Made by a program: the position numbers and the translations under genes. This document shows, one piece after another, positions 33,937 to 42,637 of a stretch of DNA of 64,000 bases. This stretch comes from Cytophagales bacterium (GTDB taxonomy: Bacteria; Bacteroidota; Bacteroidia; Cytophagales; Cyclobacteriaceae). A model generated the notes under the pieces. The model ran no database searches. It was not told where the DNA came from and saw only the letters and a list, made by a program, of their open reading frames with translations. The DNA is taken from positions 1 through 64,000 of the forward strand of contig JAFLBR010000013.1 in NCBI GenBank assembly GCA_017303795.1, given 5' to 3'. The first letter of the stretch is position 1, and each line of letters opens with the position of its first letter.

Positions 33937-34791
33937 TTGCGCCCTGTTTTATCGCCTAAAACCTTGCAAGAACTCCACACCTTTGAAATAAAGCCCAAAA
34001 AAGCCTTTGCCTTTAACTTTAAAGAACTGGTTGACTATAGCGAGTTGCTCTATTTTTTTGCGTGGCGCGATATTAAGGTAAAGTATAAGCAAACTGTACT
34101 CGGCTTTCTTTGGGCGGTGCTGCAGCCGCTGCTACTCATGCTCATTTTTACTTTTTTTATCGGGCGGGCCATGCAAGTATCCTCCGATGGTATGGATTAC
34201 GCGGTGTTTGCCTATTCGGGCCTAGTGTTATGGCTTGTATTTTCTTCGGGTGTTACCAATGCCGCCAACAGCATGGTAACCAATGCCGCCATTATCAAAA
34301 AAATTTATTTTCCGCGACTTATTATTCCGGTTTCGGCAGTAGTAGTAGCCTTGTTCGATTTTATTATGGCGTTCGTAATTTTTATTGTGATCCTGCTGAT
34401 TTTCGCCACCCCCATTAACCTTTCGCTTATTTACTGGTGGCCTCTTGCTCTTCTTCTTACTATAGTTGGTACAATTGGCCCCGGCTGTTTATTGGCAGCG
34501 CTTAATATTAAGTATCGCGATTTCCGGTACGTGGTGCCATTTCTAATACAAGCCCTGTTATTTCTAACACCCGTTATTTATCCGGTATCGTCTATCAGTC
34601 AGGTATGGTTGCGGTATGTGGTTGCCCTAAACCCCATGTATGCAGCCATTTCTGTTTTCCGATTGCCACTTAGCACCGTAGCCCCCGATTGGACATTGTT
34701 AGTGATTAGTCTGAGCTCTGGAGTTTTGTTCTTCATTATCGGGCTGGCTTATTTCAGACGCACCGAAAATTATTTTGCCGATATCGCCTGA
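33937..34791 (+). CDS. Polysaccharide ABC exporter permease (Wzm/TagG-like)
   Basis: This 284-aa ABC-2-type permease has six membrane helices and the family segment LLYFFAWRDIKVKYKQTVLGFLWAVLQPLLLMLIF before the first helix; the end of the protein shows the typical FRRTENYFADIA. With the adjacent ATPase it would export a finished undecaprenyl-linked glycan across the inner membrane. No ATG is near the start; the frame opens with TTG at 33937 and another TTG at 33964 is possible. CTAATTTG overlapping the first TTG hints at a -7 box, which would favour the later start. Confidence 0.9.
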   Translation: MRPVLSPKTLQELHTFEIKPKKAFAFNFKELVDYSELLYFFAWRDIKVKYKQTVLGFLWAVLQPLLLMLIFTFFIGRAMQVSSDGMDYAVFAYSGLVLWLVFSSGVTNAANSMVTNAAIIKKIYFPRLIIPVSAVVVALFDFIMAFVIFIVILLIFATPINLSLIYWWPLALLLTIVGTIGPGCLLAALNIKYRDFRYVVPFLIQALLFLTPVIYPVSSISQVWLRYVVALNPMYAAISVFRLPLSTVAPDWTLLVISLSSGVLFFIIGLAYFRRTENYFADIA

Positions 34792-34797
34792 GTTTTT

Positions 34798-36036
34798 ATG
34801 TTACCTGTGTTGGAAGTAAAAGGAGTCTCCAAGAAGTTTAGTATTCGCCACGAAAGCGGCTACCTGAGCTTGCGCGATCGGGTAACAGATTTATTCAAAC
34901 CCGCGCCCTCATCGCGCGAAGATTTCTGGGCGTTGCGCGATGTGAGTTTTGATGTTCAACCGGGCGAATCAATTGGCATCATTGGTAAGAACGGAGCTGG
35001 AAAATCCACCTTGCTAAAAATTCTATCTAAAATTACTCCGCCCACGCAAGGCAGAATAATTGGCCGCGGTCGCATTGCAAGTTTATTAGAGGTAGGCACT
35101 GGGTTTCATCCAGAATTAACCGGGCGCGAGAATATATTTTTGAATGGTTCTATTCTTGGCATGAAACGCCATGAGATAACAGCCCGGTTTGATGCGATTG
35201 TAGATTTTGCCGGAACCGAACGTTTTCTGGATACGCCACTTAAACATTATTCCAGTGGTATGCAGTTGCGATTAGCATTTGCGGTTGCTGCATTTTTAGA
35301 GCCTGAGATATTGGTTATAGATGAAGTATTGGCCGTAGGCGATGCCGAGTTCCAAAAGAAGTGCATTGGTAAAATGGAAGATGTGAGCCGAAGTGGCCGC
35401 ACCATTTTATTTGTAAGCCATAACATGGCGGCTATCCAAAATCTTTGTACCAAGTCGATATTGTTGCAACGTGGCGAACTTAAAGCTATCGGGCCAAGTG
35501 CTGATATTGTTACGCAATACCTTACCTCACTGGATAGCCAGATTTTAGATACATCGGGTTATATACAAGTTCATCCGGAAGAATCAAACAAACCGATAAG
35601 GGCTATTGAAGTTTTATGCGATGGACGCAGATCAGCCACAGCTTATATGGGTTGTGAACTTGAAATCAGAATTTACTTCAAAGCATTGGAAGTTCTTACT
35701 AACCCCGTACTGGGTATCATCATTAAAGATTTACAAAGCACACCATTAATAGGCGTGAACAATCGCCATTATACCGGCAATTTTGAAACAGCACCTTTAA
35801 ACAATGGATTTATTTCAATGAAAATACCGTACCTCACTTTGTTTGAAGGCATGTATCATGTAGATGTACACTTGGGCAATGAGTTTAAGGACATAGAAGT
35901 GCTGCAGGATTGTTTTCAATTTACGGTAGAACCCATACCATTTTCAAGTTCCGGTCAATTGCCGCTCAAGTCAATCAATAGAATGTTTATTAAAGATATC
36001 AAGTGGATACTCAACTCGTCTGATCATGTGGAGTAG
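34798..36036 (+). CDS. Polysaccharide ABC exporter ATPase with C-terminal Wzt-type domain
   Basis: This 412-aa protein has Walker A GKNGAGKST (about 64-72), signature HYSSGMQLRLAFAVA, and Walker B LVIDEVLAVGD. A beta-rich C-terminal domain (about 260-400) follows, as in Wzt proteins that recognise the modified end of the O-antigen before export. That domain implies a terminal modification by one of the nearby methyltransferases (inference). It starts 7 bp after the permease gene and overlaps the next gene by 11 bp. Confidence 0.92.
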   Translation: MLPVLEVKGVSKKFSIRHESGYLSLRDRVTDLFKPAPSSREDFWALRDVSFDVQPGESIGIIGKNGAGKSTLLKILSKITPPTQGRIIGRGRIASLLEVGTGFHPELTGRENIFLNGSILGMKRHEITARFDAIVDFAGTERFLDTPLKHYSSGMQLRLAFAVAAFLEPEILVIDEVLAVGDAEFQKKCIGKMEDVSRSGRTILFVSHNMAAIQNLCTKSILLQRGELKAIGPSADIVTQYLTSLDSQILDTSGYIQVHPEESNKPIRAIEVLCDGRRSATAYMGCELEIRIYFKALEVLTNPVLGIIIKDLQSTPLIGVNNRHYTGNFETAPLNNGFISMKIPYLTLFEGMYHVDVHLGNEFKDIEVLQDCFQFTVEPIPFSSSGQLPLKSINRMFIKDIKWILNSSDHVE

Positions 36037-36694
36037 AATAGTGCGAAAGCTGAATTTACTAAAATTAAAATCGGGTGTGTTGCCCTACACCCGCTTTGAA
36101 AACGAATATGCGTCCGTTACGCAAGAAGATATCAGCAAGGCTGCTCAAAAGCTGAAGCCTTATTATGAGCAATACATCACGCATGTTTCGCGTGCCGACA
36201 TGGCTATGTCGTTAGAGTTAGCAGCATTTGTTTATGCACTTTGTGCGAAGAAAGGTTACAAAACTTTATTGGATCTGGGAAGTGGATTTAGTTCGTTTGT
36301 TTATCGGTTGTATGCTTCCGAAAATATTGGTGTTCAAGTTTTGTCGGTAGATGACGATGCGCAATGGCTGGAAAAAACAAAAGGTTATCTGCGCCAGCAC
36401 GGCTTGCCTGATGCGGGTATGCTTACGCTTGATCAATTTTTACAACAACCTGCCACTAAGTTCGATTGTGTGCTGCACGATCTGAATTTTGTAGAAGTGC
36501 GAATTAACTATGTGCAACGTGTGTTAGAAGCCACTGCAAATAGTGGTGTTTTAATTTTAGATGATGTACACAAACCTGATTACCTGTACCAGGTTTTGGA
36601 TTTGCTGAAACAAAAATCAATTTCTATTTACGATTTAAAACCGGTAACCCTCGATTCGTATAATCGATATGCGCTGGCCGTTTTACAGAGATAA
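36026..36694 (+). CDS. Class I methyltransferase-like protein of the glycan locus
   Basis: This 222-aa protein has TLLDLGSGFSSFVYRLYA as motif I and VLSVDDDAQWLEKTKGYL as the acidic loop, then FDCVLHDLNF and VLILDDVHKPDY, a Rossmann arrangement close to O-methyltransferase/Methyltransf_24 proteins. It overlaps the ATPase gene by 11 bp. It may cap the chain that the C-terminal Wzt-type domain recognises; that link is inference. Confidence 0.75.
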   Translation: MWSRIVRKLNLLKLKSGVLPYTRFENEYASVTQEDISKAAQKLKPYYEQYITHVSRADMAMSLELAAFVYALCAKKGYKTLLDLGSGFSSFVYRLYASENIGVQVLSVDDDAQWLEKTKGYLRQHGLPDAGMLTLDQFLQQPATKFDCVLHDLNFVEVRINYVQRVLEATANSGVLILDDVHKPDYLYQVLDLLKQKSISIYDLKPVTLDSYNRYALAVLQR

Positions 36695-36697
36695 TGT

Positions 36698-37603
36698 ATG
36701 CAGCTAAGTATCATTATACCTACAAAAGATCGGGTACCTGTTTTTCAAAGGACCCTTTCCGCAGCGGTTAAGGCAACAGCCCATGTGTCCTGCCAGATTA
36801 TTGTAGTGAATGATTCGAAAAAAAATATACCAAGCGTACCTGAAAAAGTTACGCTTATTGCAAACCCAGGCCAGGGGGTTGCCGCAGCCCGAAATGCCGG
36901 AGCAAAATTGGCAATAGCACCGTTGCTTTTGTTTTTAGATAACGACATTTTGATTTCGAAAGAATCAATCGATCATACGATGGCAATGCATCGACAACTA
37001 ACGCAAGCCTGCATTAATCTGGATTGGGTTTACCCCGAAACGCTTCAGGCCCAACTTTCCAAAAACAGTTTTGGTCGGTTTTTGAAATTAAATAAAATGA
37101 CCTCGTTTGAAGGTTGGTATGGAAAAGGCTGGCAGCCTGAAACTTTGTTTAAATCTGTATCGGTTGCCAGTTTTCATCTTTCCATTCTTAAAACAGATTT
37201 TGAACGTGCTGGTGGATACACCGAAAATTTTCCACATGCCGGTTTTGAGGATTATGATTTTCCCAAGCGTTTAAAAGCAGCAGGCCTCAATTTTTATATT
37301 GATAGTCGTATACATGTGCTGCATAACGAAGAAGACCGGATTAATCTTGATAATTGGTTGGACAATCAGCAACGCAGAGCTGAAACGCGCAGGGTAGCTG
37401 TAGAGCTGGGATACACCGAACTTGCCATTCGGTATAGTTTGGTGAAAAAGGTTGCTCTTCGTGCCATTAACTTTACCTATTCTTTATGGCGGGTGGGATT
37501 AAATCTATTTTCAGTGAGTCCCGCTTTAGATTTTTTATACGTACAAGGTATTTCAGTATTAGTAGCGGCCAGAATTTTTAAAGGGTATAACTTTAAGTCA
37601 TGA
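36698..37603 (+). CDS. GT2 family glycosyltransferase
   Basis: This 301-aa GT-A enzyme has SIIIPTKDRVPVF at the N terminus, NPGQGVAAARNAGAKLA, and the metal-binding LFLDNDI at about 81-87; GFEDYDFPKRLKAAG is the ED-x-D catalytic-base region. It is a member of the locus's sugar-assembly set; the donor is unknown. It lies 3 bp after the methyltransferase gene and overlaps the FkbM gene by 4 bp. Confidence 0.88.
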   Translation: MQLSIIIPTKDRVPVFQRTLSAAVKATAHVSCQIIVVNDSKKNIPSVPEKVTLIANPGQGVAAARNAGAKLAIAPLLLFLDNDILISKESIDHTMAMHRQLTQACINLDWVYPETLQAQLSKNSFGRFLKLNKMTSFEGWYGKGWQPETLFKSVSVASFHLSILKTDFERAGGYTENFPHAGFEDYDFPKRLKAAGLNFYIDSRIHVLHNEEDRINLDNWLDNQQRRAETRRVAVELGYTELAIRYSLVKKVALRAINFTYSLWRVGLNLFSVSPALDFLYVQGISVLVAARIFKGYNFKS

Positions 37604-38469
37604 ATATTACAGCCCGGGTTAGGGTTCTTAACTTTTTTCGGAATTTTTTCAGAATTTCATTTCTGGAGCGAGGGTTGGCTGGTCTAACACTTCACAAAAG
37701 CCCGCAACATTTTTTTAGCCGATTTGTTCCAAATGCGTATCAATATGCGCCCGGTAGTATTCGTACCGTACAACGGTATGGATTAGTATTGAAAGTAGAT
37801 ATAAGCGATTATGTTGGTCACTTTCTATTTTTTGGTTTTCGCGATGCTGCACTTAATAATCTATTTGAACTTTGTAAACCTGGTTTCAATGTTGTGGATG
37901 TGGGAACTAACATCGGCTGGACGGTTTTGAATTTCGGCCGACTTTCGGGTTCAGGAAAAGTTGTAGGCTTTGAACCTGATCCTTTTAATTATGACGTGTG
38001 CAAAAAAAATCTGGCACTCAATCAACTTTCCAATATTGAATTATTGCGGGTAGGGTTAGGCGATAAGGAAAGTGAAGCGCTTTTGGAAGTTCGCACTCCG
38101 GGCAATCGCGGGGGTAACAGGGTATCACCAACCAACACTAAAAATTCTGTTTCAATACAAATCAAAACGCTGGATTCAGTAAGTGCAGTAACAACATTAA
38201 GTAAAGTTGATCTGATAAAGTTAGATGTTGAAGGGTATGAATTGCACGTGTTGCGTGGTGCACGCAGCTTGTTACTCAAACATAAGCCTATTCTGTTTAT
38301 TGAAGTTGATGATCATAACCTGAAAGATCAGGGAGATTCTGCGGAAGCGTTAATTCTGTTTCTGGAGGAAGTTGGATATTCATCAATTGAACATGCTGAA
38401 ACCAAACAACCCGTTACCCGTAATTTTGAGTTTACCAATAGTCACTTTGATGTAATTGCCCGTGCGTAA
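37600..38469 (+). CDS. FkbM family methyltransferase
   Basis: This 289-aa protein has the FkbM domain in its C-terminal two-thirds: VVDVGTNIGWTVLNFGR (motif I), VVGFEPDPFNYDVCKKNLALN, and VDLIKLDVEGYELHVLRGA, with the final KPILFIEVDD. FkbM proteins O-methylate sugars or polyketides; in such loci they often decorate or cap the glycan. It overlaps its neighbours by 4 bp and 1 bp, so translation is coupled. Confidence 0.9.
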   Translation: MNITARVRVLNFFRNFFRISFLERGLAGLTLHKSPQHFFSRFVPNAYQYAPGSIRTVQRYGLVLKVDISDYVGHFLFFGFRDAALNNLFELCKPGFNVVDVGTNIGWTVLNFGRLSGSGKVVGFEPDPFNYDVCKKNLALNQLSNIELLRVGLGDKESEALLEVRTPGNRGGNRVSPTNTKNSVSIQIKTLDSVSAVTTLSKVDLIKLDVEGYELHVLRGARSLLLKHKPILFIEVDDHNLKDQGDSAEALILFLEEVGYSSIEHAETKQPVTRNFEFTNSHFDVIARA

Positions 38470-39581
38470 TGAAATTGCACCTGGTCTATATTGTATCGCA
38501 TGTTCAAAAGTCAATTGCATTTGAGAGTACTGCAGTAGCACTTAAGCCGCATTACAACCTCACCTTTTTGTTATTGAACCCAGGCGATTCTGAATTACAG
38601 AATTTTCTTATCCAGCAAAGTATTCCTGTGAAACGAATCCGGTATCGCGGAAAGCGCGATGTGCCGATGGCATTTCTGCAAGTATTTTTGTTTCTGGTAT
38701 CGAAGCGGCCACGGGTAGTACATGCACATTTGTTCGATGCCCAATTGATAGGACTAGCGGCTGCATGGCTGGCTCGCATTCGATCACGTATTTATACACG
38801 CCACACCAGCAACTTTCATCATGTGTACCAACAGTCGGGTGTCAAGTACGATAAACTCAGCAATGCATTATCAACCCGGATTATCTCCATCAGCCAGGCA
38901 ACCGATGCTACTTTGCTTCAACTTGAAAAAGTTTTAGCAAAAAAAGTAGTAAAAATTCCGCATGGATTTAACCTGATTCAGTTTAATGATGTTTCGCAAA
39001 GCCGCATGGAAGCAGTGCGATTGAAATGGAAGATTCCCAATAACCAACCCATTGTCGGAGTGGTTGCGCGCTTTATTGAATGGAAGGGTATTCAATATAT
39101 CATTCCCGCGTTTAAAAAATTTCTGGAACAATATCCAACCGCTTGTCTGGTGTTGTGCAATGCATCTGGCCCTTATGCTCATGTTCTATCAAAACTATTA
39201 GGTGACATTCCCGAACCCAACAAAGTGATTATTCCATTTGAGGCTGATATGGCCGCGCTATACAAAGTTTTTGATTTATATGTTCATACTCCGGTTAGTC
39301 CGTTGGTAGAAGCTTTTGGACAAACGTATGTGGAGGCGCTTGCTGCTGGTATTCCTTCTGTGTTCACACAGTCTGGTATTGCACAGGAATTTGTGGTGCA
39401 TAAGCAGCATGCCTGGGTGGTAGAGTTTCAAAGTGTTGATGCCGTGCTTGAAGGGATGTTAACGCTTTGGGGTGATTTGCCATTGCAAAAACACCTGATA
39501 GAAAATGGAAGACAAGCGGTAACTTTAAGGTTTGGATTGGATGGTATGATTACCGATTTGCAGAAATTATATAATGAGTAG
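38469..39581 (+). CDS. GT4 family glycosyltransferase
   Basis: This 370-aa GT-B enzyme has a C-terminal domain with PIVGVVARFIEWKGIQYIIPAF, FEADMAALYKVFDLYVHTP and the E-x7-E-like VEAFGQTYVEALAAGIPSVFT. The N-terminal domain contains RPRVVHAHLFDAQLIGLAAA. It assembles the locus glycan with a nucleotide-sugar donor that cannot be predicted. Its first base shares the last base of the FkbM stop, and it overlaps the next gene by 8 bp. Confidence 0.9.
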   Translation: MKLHLVYIVSHVQKSIAFESTAVALKPHYNLTFLLLNPGDSELQNFLIQQSIPVKRIRYRGKRDVPMAFLQVFLFLVSKRPRVVHAHLFDAQLIGLAAAWLARIRSRIYTRHTSNFHHVYQQSGVKYDKLSNALSTRIISISQATDATLLQLEKVLAKKVVKIPHGFNLIQFNDVSQSRMEAVRLKWKIPNNQPIVGVVARFIEWKGIQYIIPAFKKFLEQYPTACLVLCNASGPYAHVLSKLLGDIPEPNKVIIPFEADMAALYKVFDLYVHTPVSPLVEAFGQTYVEALAAGIPSVFTQSGIAQEFVVHKQHAWVVEFQSVDAVLEGMLTLWGDLPLQKHLIENGRQAVTLRFGLDGMITDLQKLYNE

Positions 39582-40458
39582 CCCCTTTTTTAGTGTAGTA
39601 GTTCCAACGTATAATCGTGCGGGGTTCATCCACAAAACGATTCAATCGGTGCTTGCTCAACACTTTGAAAACTTTGAAGTATTAATTGTAGATGATGGAA
39701 GTACAGACAATACGCAAGAGATTGTTCAAGCCATTCAGGATAACCGGGTTCATTATTTTAAAAAAGAGAATGCGGAAAGAGCGGCCGCTAGAAATTTCGG
39801 GATTTCAAAATCAAAAGGAAATTACATCACCTTTCTTGATTCTGATGATTTGTTTTTGCCTAACAACCTTTCTACTGCGTACAACTTTATTCAGGCCCAC
39901 AAGCCAGAAGTCTTTCATTTAGGATACAAGCTGGTTGATGCCCATACAGGTAAAGAACGATTACCAGAAAGAGCGTATAATATTAATGAGCAGATCTTAA
40001 AAGGAAATCTCCTAAGCTGCATTGGTGTATTCATACGAAAGGAGATGGCGTTGCAAAATCTTTTTAATGAAACGCGGGCTTTGTCTGAATTAGAGGATTG
40101 GGAGTTATGGATTCGGTTGGCTGCCCGATTTCGGTTTATGCATAGTGCCGAGGTAACATCACTAGTAGTGAATCATGATTCAAGAAGTGTAATGTCGGTA
40201 GATATTGAAAAAATAAAGACTAAGGTTCAGGTTTTTGAAACTCTTATTAAGTCTGATCCGGTAAACCAAAGAGTTTTCGGTTCACGCCTTAAGCAGACTT
40301 ATGCCAGCATTTCTACGTATGCGGCCTTACACCTGGCAATAGCCAAGGCGCCACGAAAAGAGATTTTTAATTACTTATGGCGCGGCATAAGGCTCAATCC
40401 CGCTGAGGTTTTCAAAAAGCGTTTTTTGGTAATTGTGAAATTTGCGATTGGCTTATGA
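39574..40458 (+). CDS. GT2 family glycosyltransferase
   Basis: This 294-aa GT-A enzyme has SVVVPTYNRAGFIHKTIQSVL, VDDGSTDNTQ (about 38-47), ENAERAAARNFGI and TFLDSDDLFLP (the DxD site), and SELEDWELWIRLA as the catalytic-base region. It overlaps both neighbours (8 bp upstream, 4 bp downstream), as expected for a tight operon. Confidence 0.9.
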   Translation: MSSPFFSVVVPTYNRAGFIHKTIQSVLAQHFENFEVLIVDDGSTDNTQEIVQAIQDNRVHYFKKENAERAAARNFGISKSKGNYITFLDSDDLFLPNNLSTAYNFIQAHKPEVFHLGYKLVDAHTGKERLPERAYNINEQILKGNLLSCIGVFIRKEMALQNLFNETRALSELEDWELWIRLAARFRFMHSAEVTSLVVNHDSRSVMSVDIEKIKTKVQVFETLIKSDPVNQRVFGSRLKQTYASISTYAALHLAIAKAPRKEIFNYLWRGIRLNPAEVFKKRFLVIVKFAIGL

Positions 40459-41669
40459 CGCAGCAAAACATTCTGGTGCTTACGTATTGGAGTTATCCCG
40501 ATGCACTTATTCAAACCTATACGCTTCCTTACCTTCGAATCATCAAAAAAGTTAATGATCGAAATTCTTTAACGCTTGTTACATTAGAGAAAAGTAAACA
40601 TGTATTGCAGGATTCGGACAATAAGATAAAGCGCAGGCTTGCTACCGATAAGATTGATTGGCAACCCTATTTATACAAACCTTTTGGCTGGCGCGGATTA
40701 CTGATGTGGCTTTCGGCAGGCTTTTCATTGCTGCGATTGATCAGAAAAAAAAAGATACATGTGATTCACTGCTTTTGCACGCCACCAGGAGCAATCGGGT
40801 ATATACTTTCAAAAATTACCAACTGCAAATTAATTCTGGATAGTTATGAGCCGCATGCCGAGGCAATGGTTGAAAATGGCACCTGGAAAAAGAATGGAGT
40901 AGCCTTTAAATTACTTTTTGCTTTAGAGAAGCTTCAAACTAAAAGAGCAACTACCATTATTGCCGCCACTTCCGGAATGCATCAGTATGCGCAGCAAAAG
41001 TATGGCGTTGCTATTTCTGATTATCATGTGAAGCCGGCTTGTGTTGATCTCAATTTATTTTCGGCAGATATCCTCAAAGATGAAGCGCTTCTTACAGAAT
41101 TAAACTTGAGTGGGAAAATTATTTGTGTTTACGCAGGCAAGCTTGGTGGTATTTACCTGCGCGAAGAAGTGCTTGCTTTTTTTAAGGCGGCTACCAAACA
41201 ATGGGGCGATTTGTTTCGGGTATTAATGTTAACCAATCACACCCAGCAAGAGATTGAACTGGATTGCGCTAAAGCTGGATTAGACCCTCAAATAATTATT
41301 ACCCGGTTTGTAGCGCATAAGGATGTGCCACGCTACATGGCTCTAGGTCATTTCGGGATCACACCCGTAAAGCCTGTTCCTACCAAAAAGTATTGCACTC
41401 CCATAAAGGATGGTGAATATTGGGCCCTTGGATTACCCGTTGTAATTCCCGCACACATCTCCGATGACTCGGATATTATTCTTCAGCATCGGGCGGGGGC
41501 GGTGTTAAATGCTTTAACACAATCGGAATACGAACGGGCTCTAATAGAAATTGATACCATCTTAAAACAACCTGAATCCGAAACAAAAAGTCGAATTCGG
41601 AATCTGGCAATAACCTACCGTAACTTCCAAATTGCGCATCAGGTTTACGGCACCATCTATTCGCTTTGA
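40455..41669 (+). CDS. GT4-like glycosyltransferase
   Basis: This 404-aa GT-B enzyme has KIHVIHCFCTPPGAIGYILSKIT in the N-terminal half. The C-terminal half has ICVYAGKLGGIYLREEVLAFF, FVAHKDVPRYMALGHFGITPVKP and the variant acceptor/donor loop KKYCTPIKDGEYWALGLPVVIPAHI. The latter replaces the usual E-x7-E with a K-x-GEYWA sequence. It lies 31 bp before the epimerase ATG. Confidence 0.85.
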   Translation: MTQQNILVLTYWSYPDALIQTYTLPYLRIIKKVNDRNSLTLVTLEKSKHVLQDSDNKIKRRLATDKIDWQPYLYKPFGWRGLLMWLSAGFSLLRLIRKKKIHVIHCFCTPPGAIGYILSKITNCKLILDSYEPHAEAMVENGTWKKNGVAFKLLFALEKLQTKRATTIIAATSGMHQYAQQKYGVAISDYHVKPACVDLNLFSADILKDEALLTELNLSGKIICVYAGKLGGIYLREEVLAFFKAATKQWGDLFRVLMLTNHTQQEIELDCAKAGLDPQIIITRFVAHKDVPRYMALGHFGITPVKPVPTKKYCTPIKDGEYWALGLPVVIPAHISDDSDIILQHRAGAVLNALTQSEYERALIEIDTILKQPESETKSRIRNLAITYRNFQIAHQVYGTIYSL

Positions 41670-41700
41670 TTTTCTTAATTTTGACCCTTTACCTGTTACT

Positions 41701-42630
41701 ATGACAAAGATTTTAATTACCGGAGGGGCCGGTTTTATTGGTAGTTCGCTAGCTGAAAAGTTGTTGACAAACTCAGGGTACTTTGTTGTGCTGGTAGATA
41801 ACCTGCTTACGGGCGAGTTAAGAAAACTACCGCAACGCGATAATTGCAAATTTATTAAGTGCGATGTAAACCACTACAACGACATTGCAGCTATTATGAC
41901 CAGTTATCAATTTGATTATGTCTTTCACTTTGCGGCAGTGGTTGGTGTAAAAAGAACGTTAGAAAATCCGGTTCAGGTGCTTAACGACCTTAGTGGTATT
42001 AAAAATATTCTCGAACTCAGTAAGAATACCGGTGTGAAGCGGGTCTTCTTTTCCAGTTCTTCGGAGGTTTATGGCGAGCCTGTGGAACTTCCACAAAATG
42101 AGGAGACAACTCCGTTAAATTCCAGATTGCCTTATGCTGTAGTAAAAAATGTTGGCGAAGCATTTTGTCGCTCGTACCAGCAAGAGTATGGACTTTCCTT
42201 TACCATTTTTAGATTTTTTAATACCTACGGTCCTCGCCAGAGTACCGACTTTGTGATTTCTAAATTTATTAGCTCAGCACTTAGTCATTTACCTATTACA
42301 ATCTATGGCAAGGGTTTACAAACCCGCACCTTCTGTTATATAGATGATAATGTGGATTGTATGATTAAGATTTTGGAACAAAACCTAATGGTGAATGATG
42401 TAATTAATATTGGTAATGATAAGGATTACACCATTCTTCAATTGGCTCAAACCATAATTGAGCTTACCGGTTCTAAATCAGAATTGGTTTACCTGCCGCC
42501 ACTTAAAGAAGGCGATATGACCCGCAGGCAACCCGATGCTTCTAAAATGAAAAGCATTCTTAACAGGGAGTTGTTGCCATTGGATAAAGGTATTTCTAAA
42601 ATTTTAAAAGAGAAAAAATACTTTTTGTGA
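41701..42630 (+). CDS. NAD-dependent epimerase/dehydratase (extended SDR, UDP-sugar decarboxylase/epimerase-like)
   Basis: This 309-aa protein starts at the ATG 41701, because the glycine-rich NAD motif TGGAGFIG then falls at 7-14; a longer in-frame start would run into the previous gene. SSSSEVYGEP and the catalytic Y-x3-K (LPYAVVKN) are present. RFFNTYGPRQ is common to UDP-glucuronate decarboxylases and UDP-glucose/UDP-GlcNAc 4-epimerases. It provides a nucleotide sugar for the locus; the exact product is open. Confidence 0.85.
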   Translation: MTKILITGGAGFIGSSLAEKLLTNSGYFVVLVDNLLTGELRKLPQRDNCKFIKCDVNHYNDIAAIMTSYQFDYVFHFAAVVGVKRTLENPVQVLNDLSGIKNILELSKNTGVKRVFFSSSSEVYGEPVELPQNEETTPLNSRLPYAVVKNVGEAFCRSYQQEYGLSFTIFRFFNTYGPRQSTDFVISKFISSALSHLPITIYGKGLQTRTFCYIDDNVDCMIKILEQNLMVNDVINIGNDKDYTILQLAQTIIELTGSKSELVYLPPLKEGDMTRRQPDASKMKSILNRELLPLDKGISKILKEKKYFL

Positions 42631-42637
42631 TTTTGTA

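Noticed and set aside
33937-33963. Confident start of the exporter permease at 33937
   Set aside because: It is a TTG that overlaps a possible -7 box; a later TTG at 33964 is equally possible.
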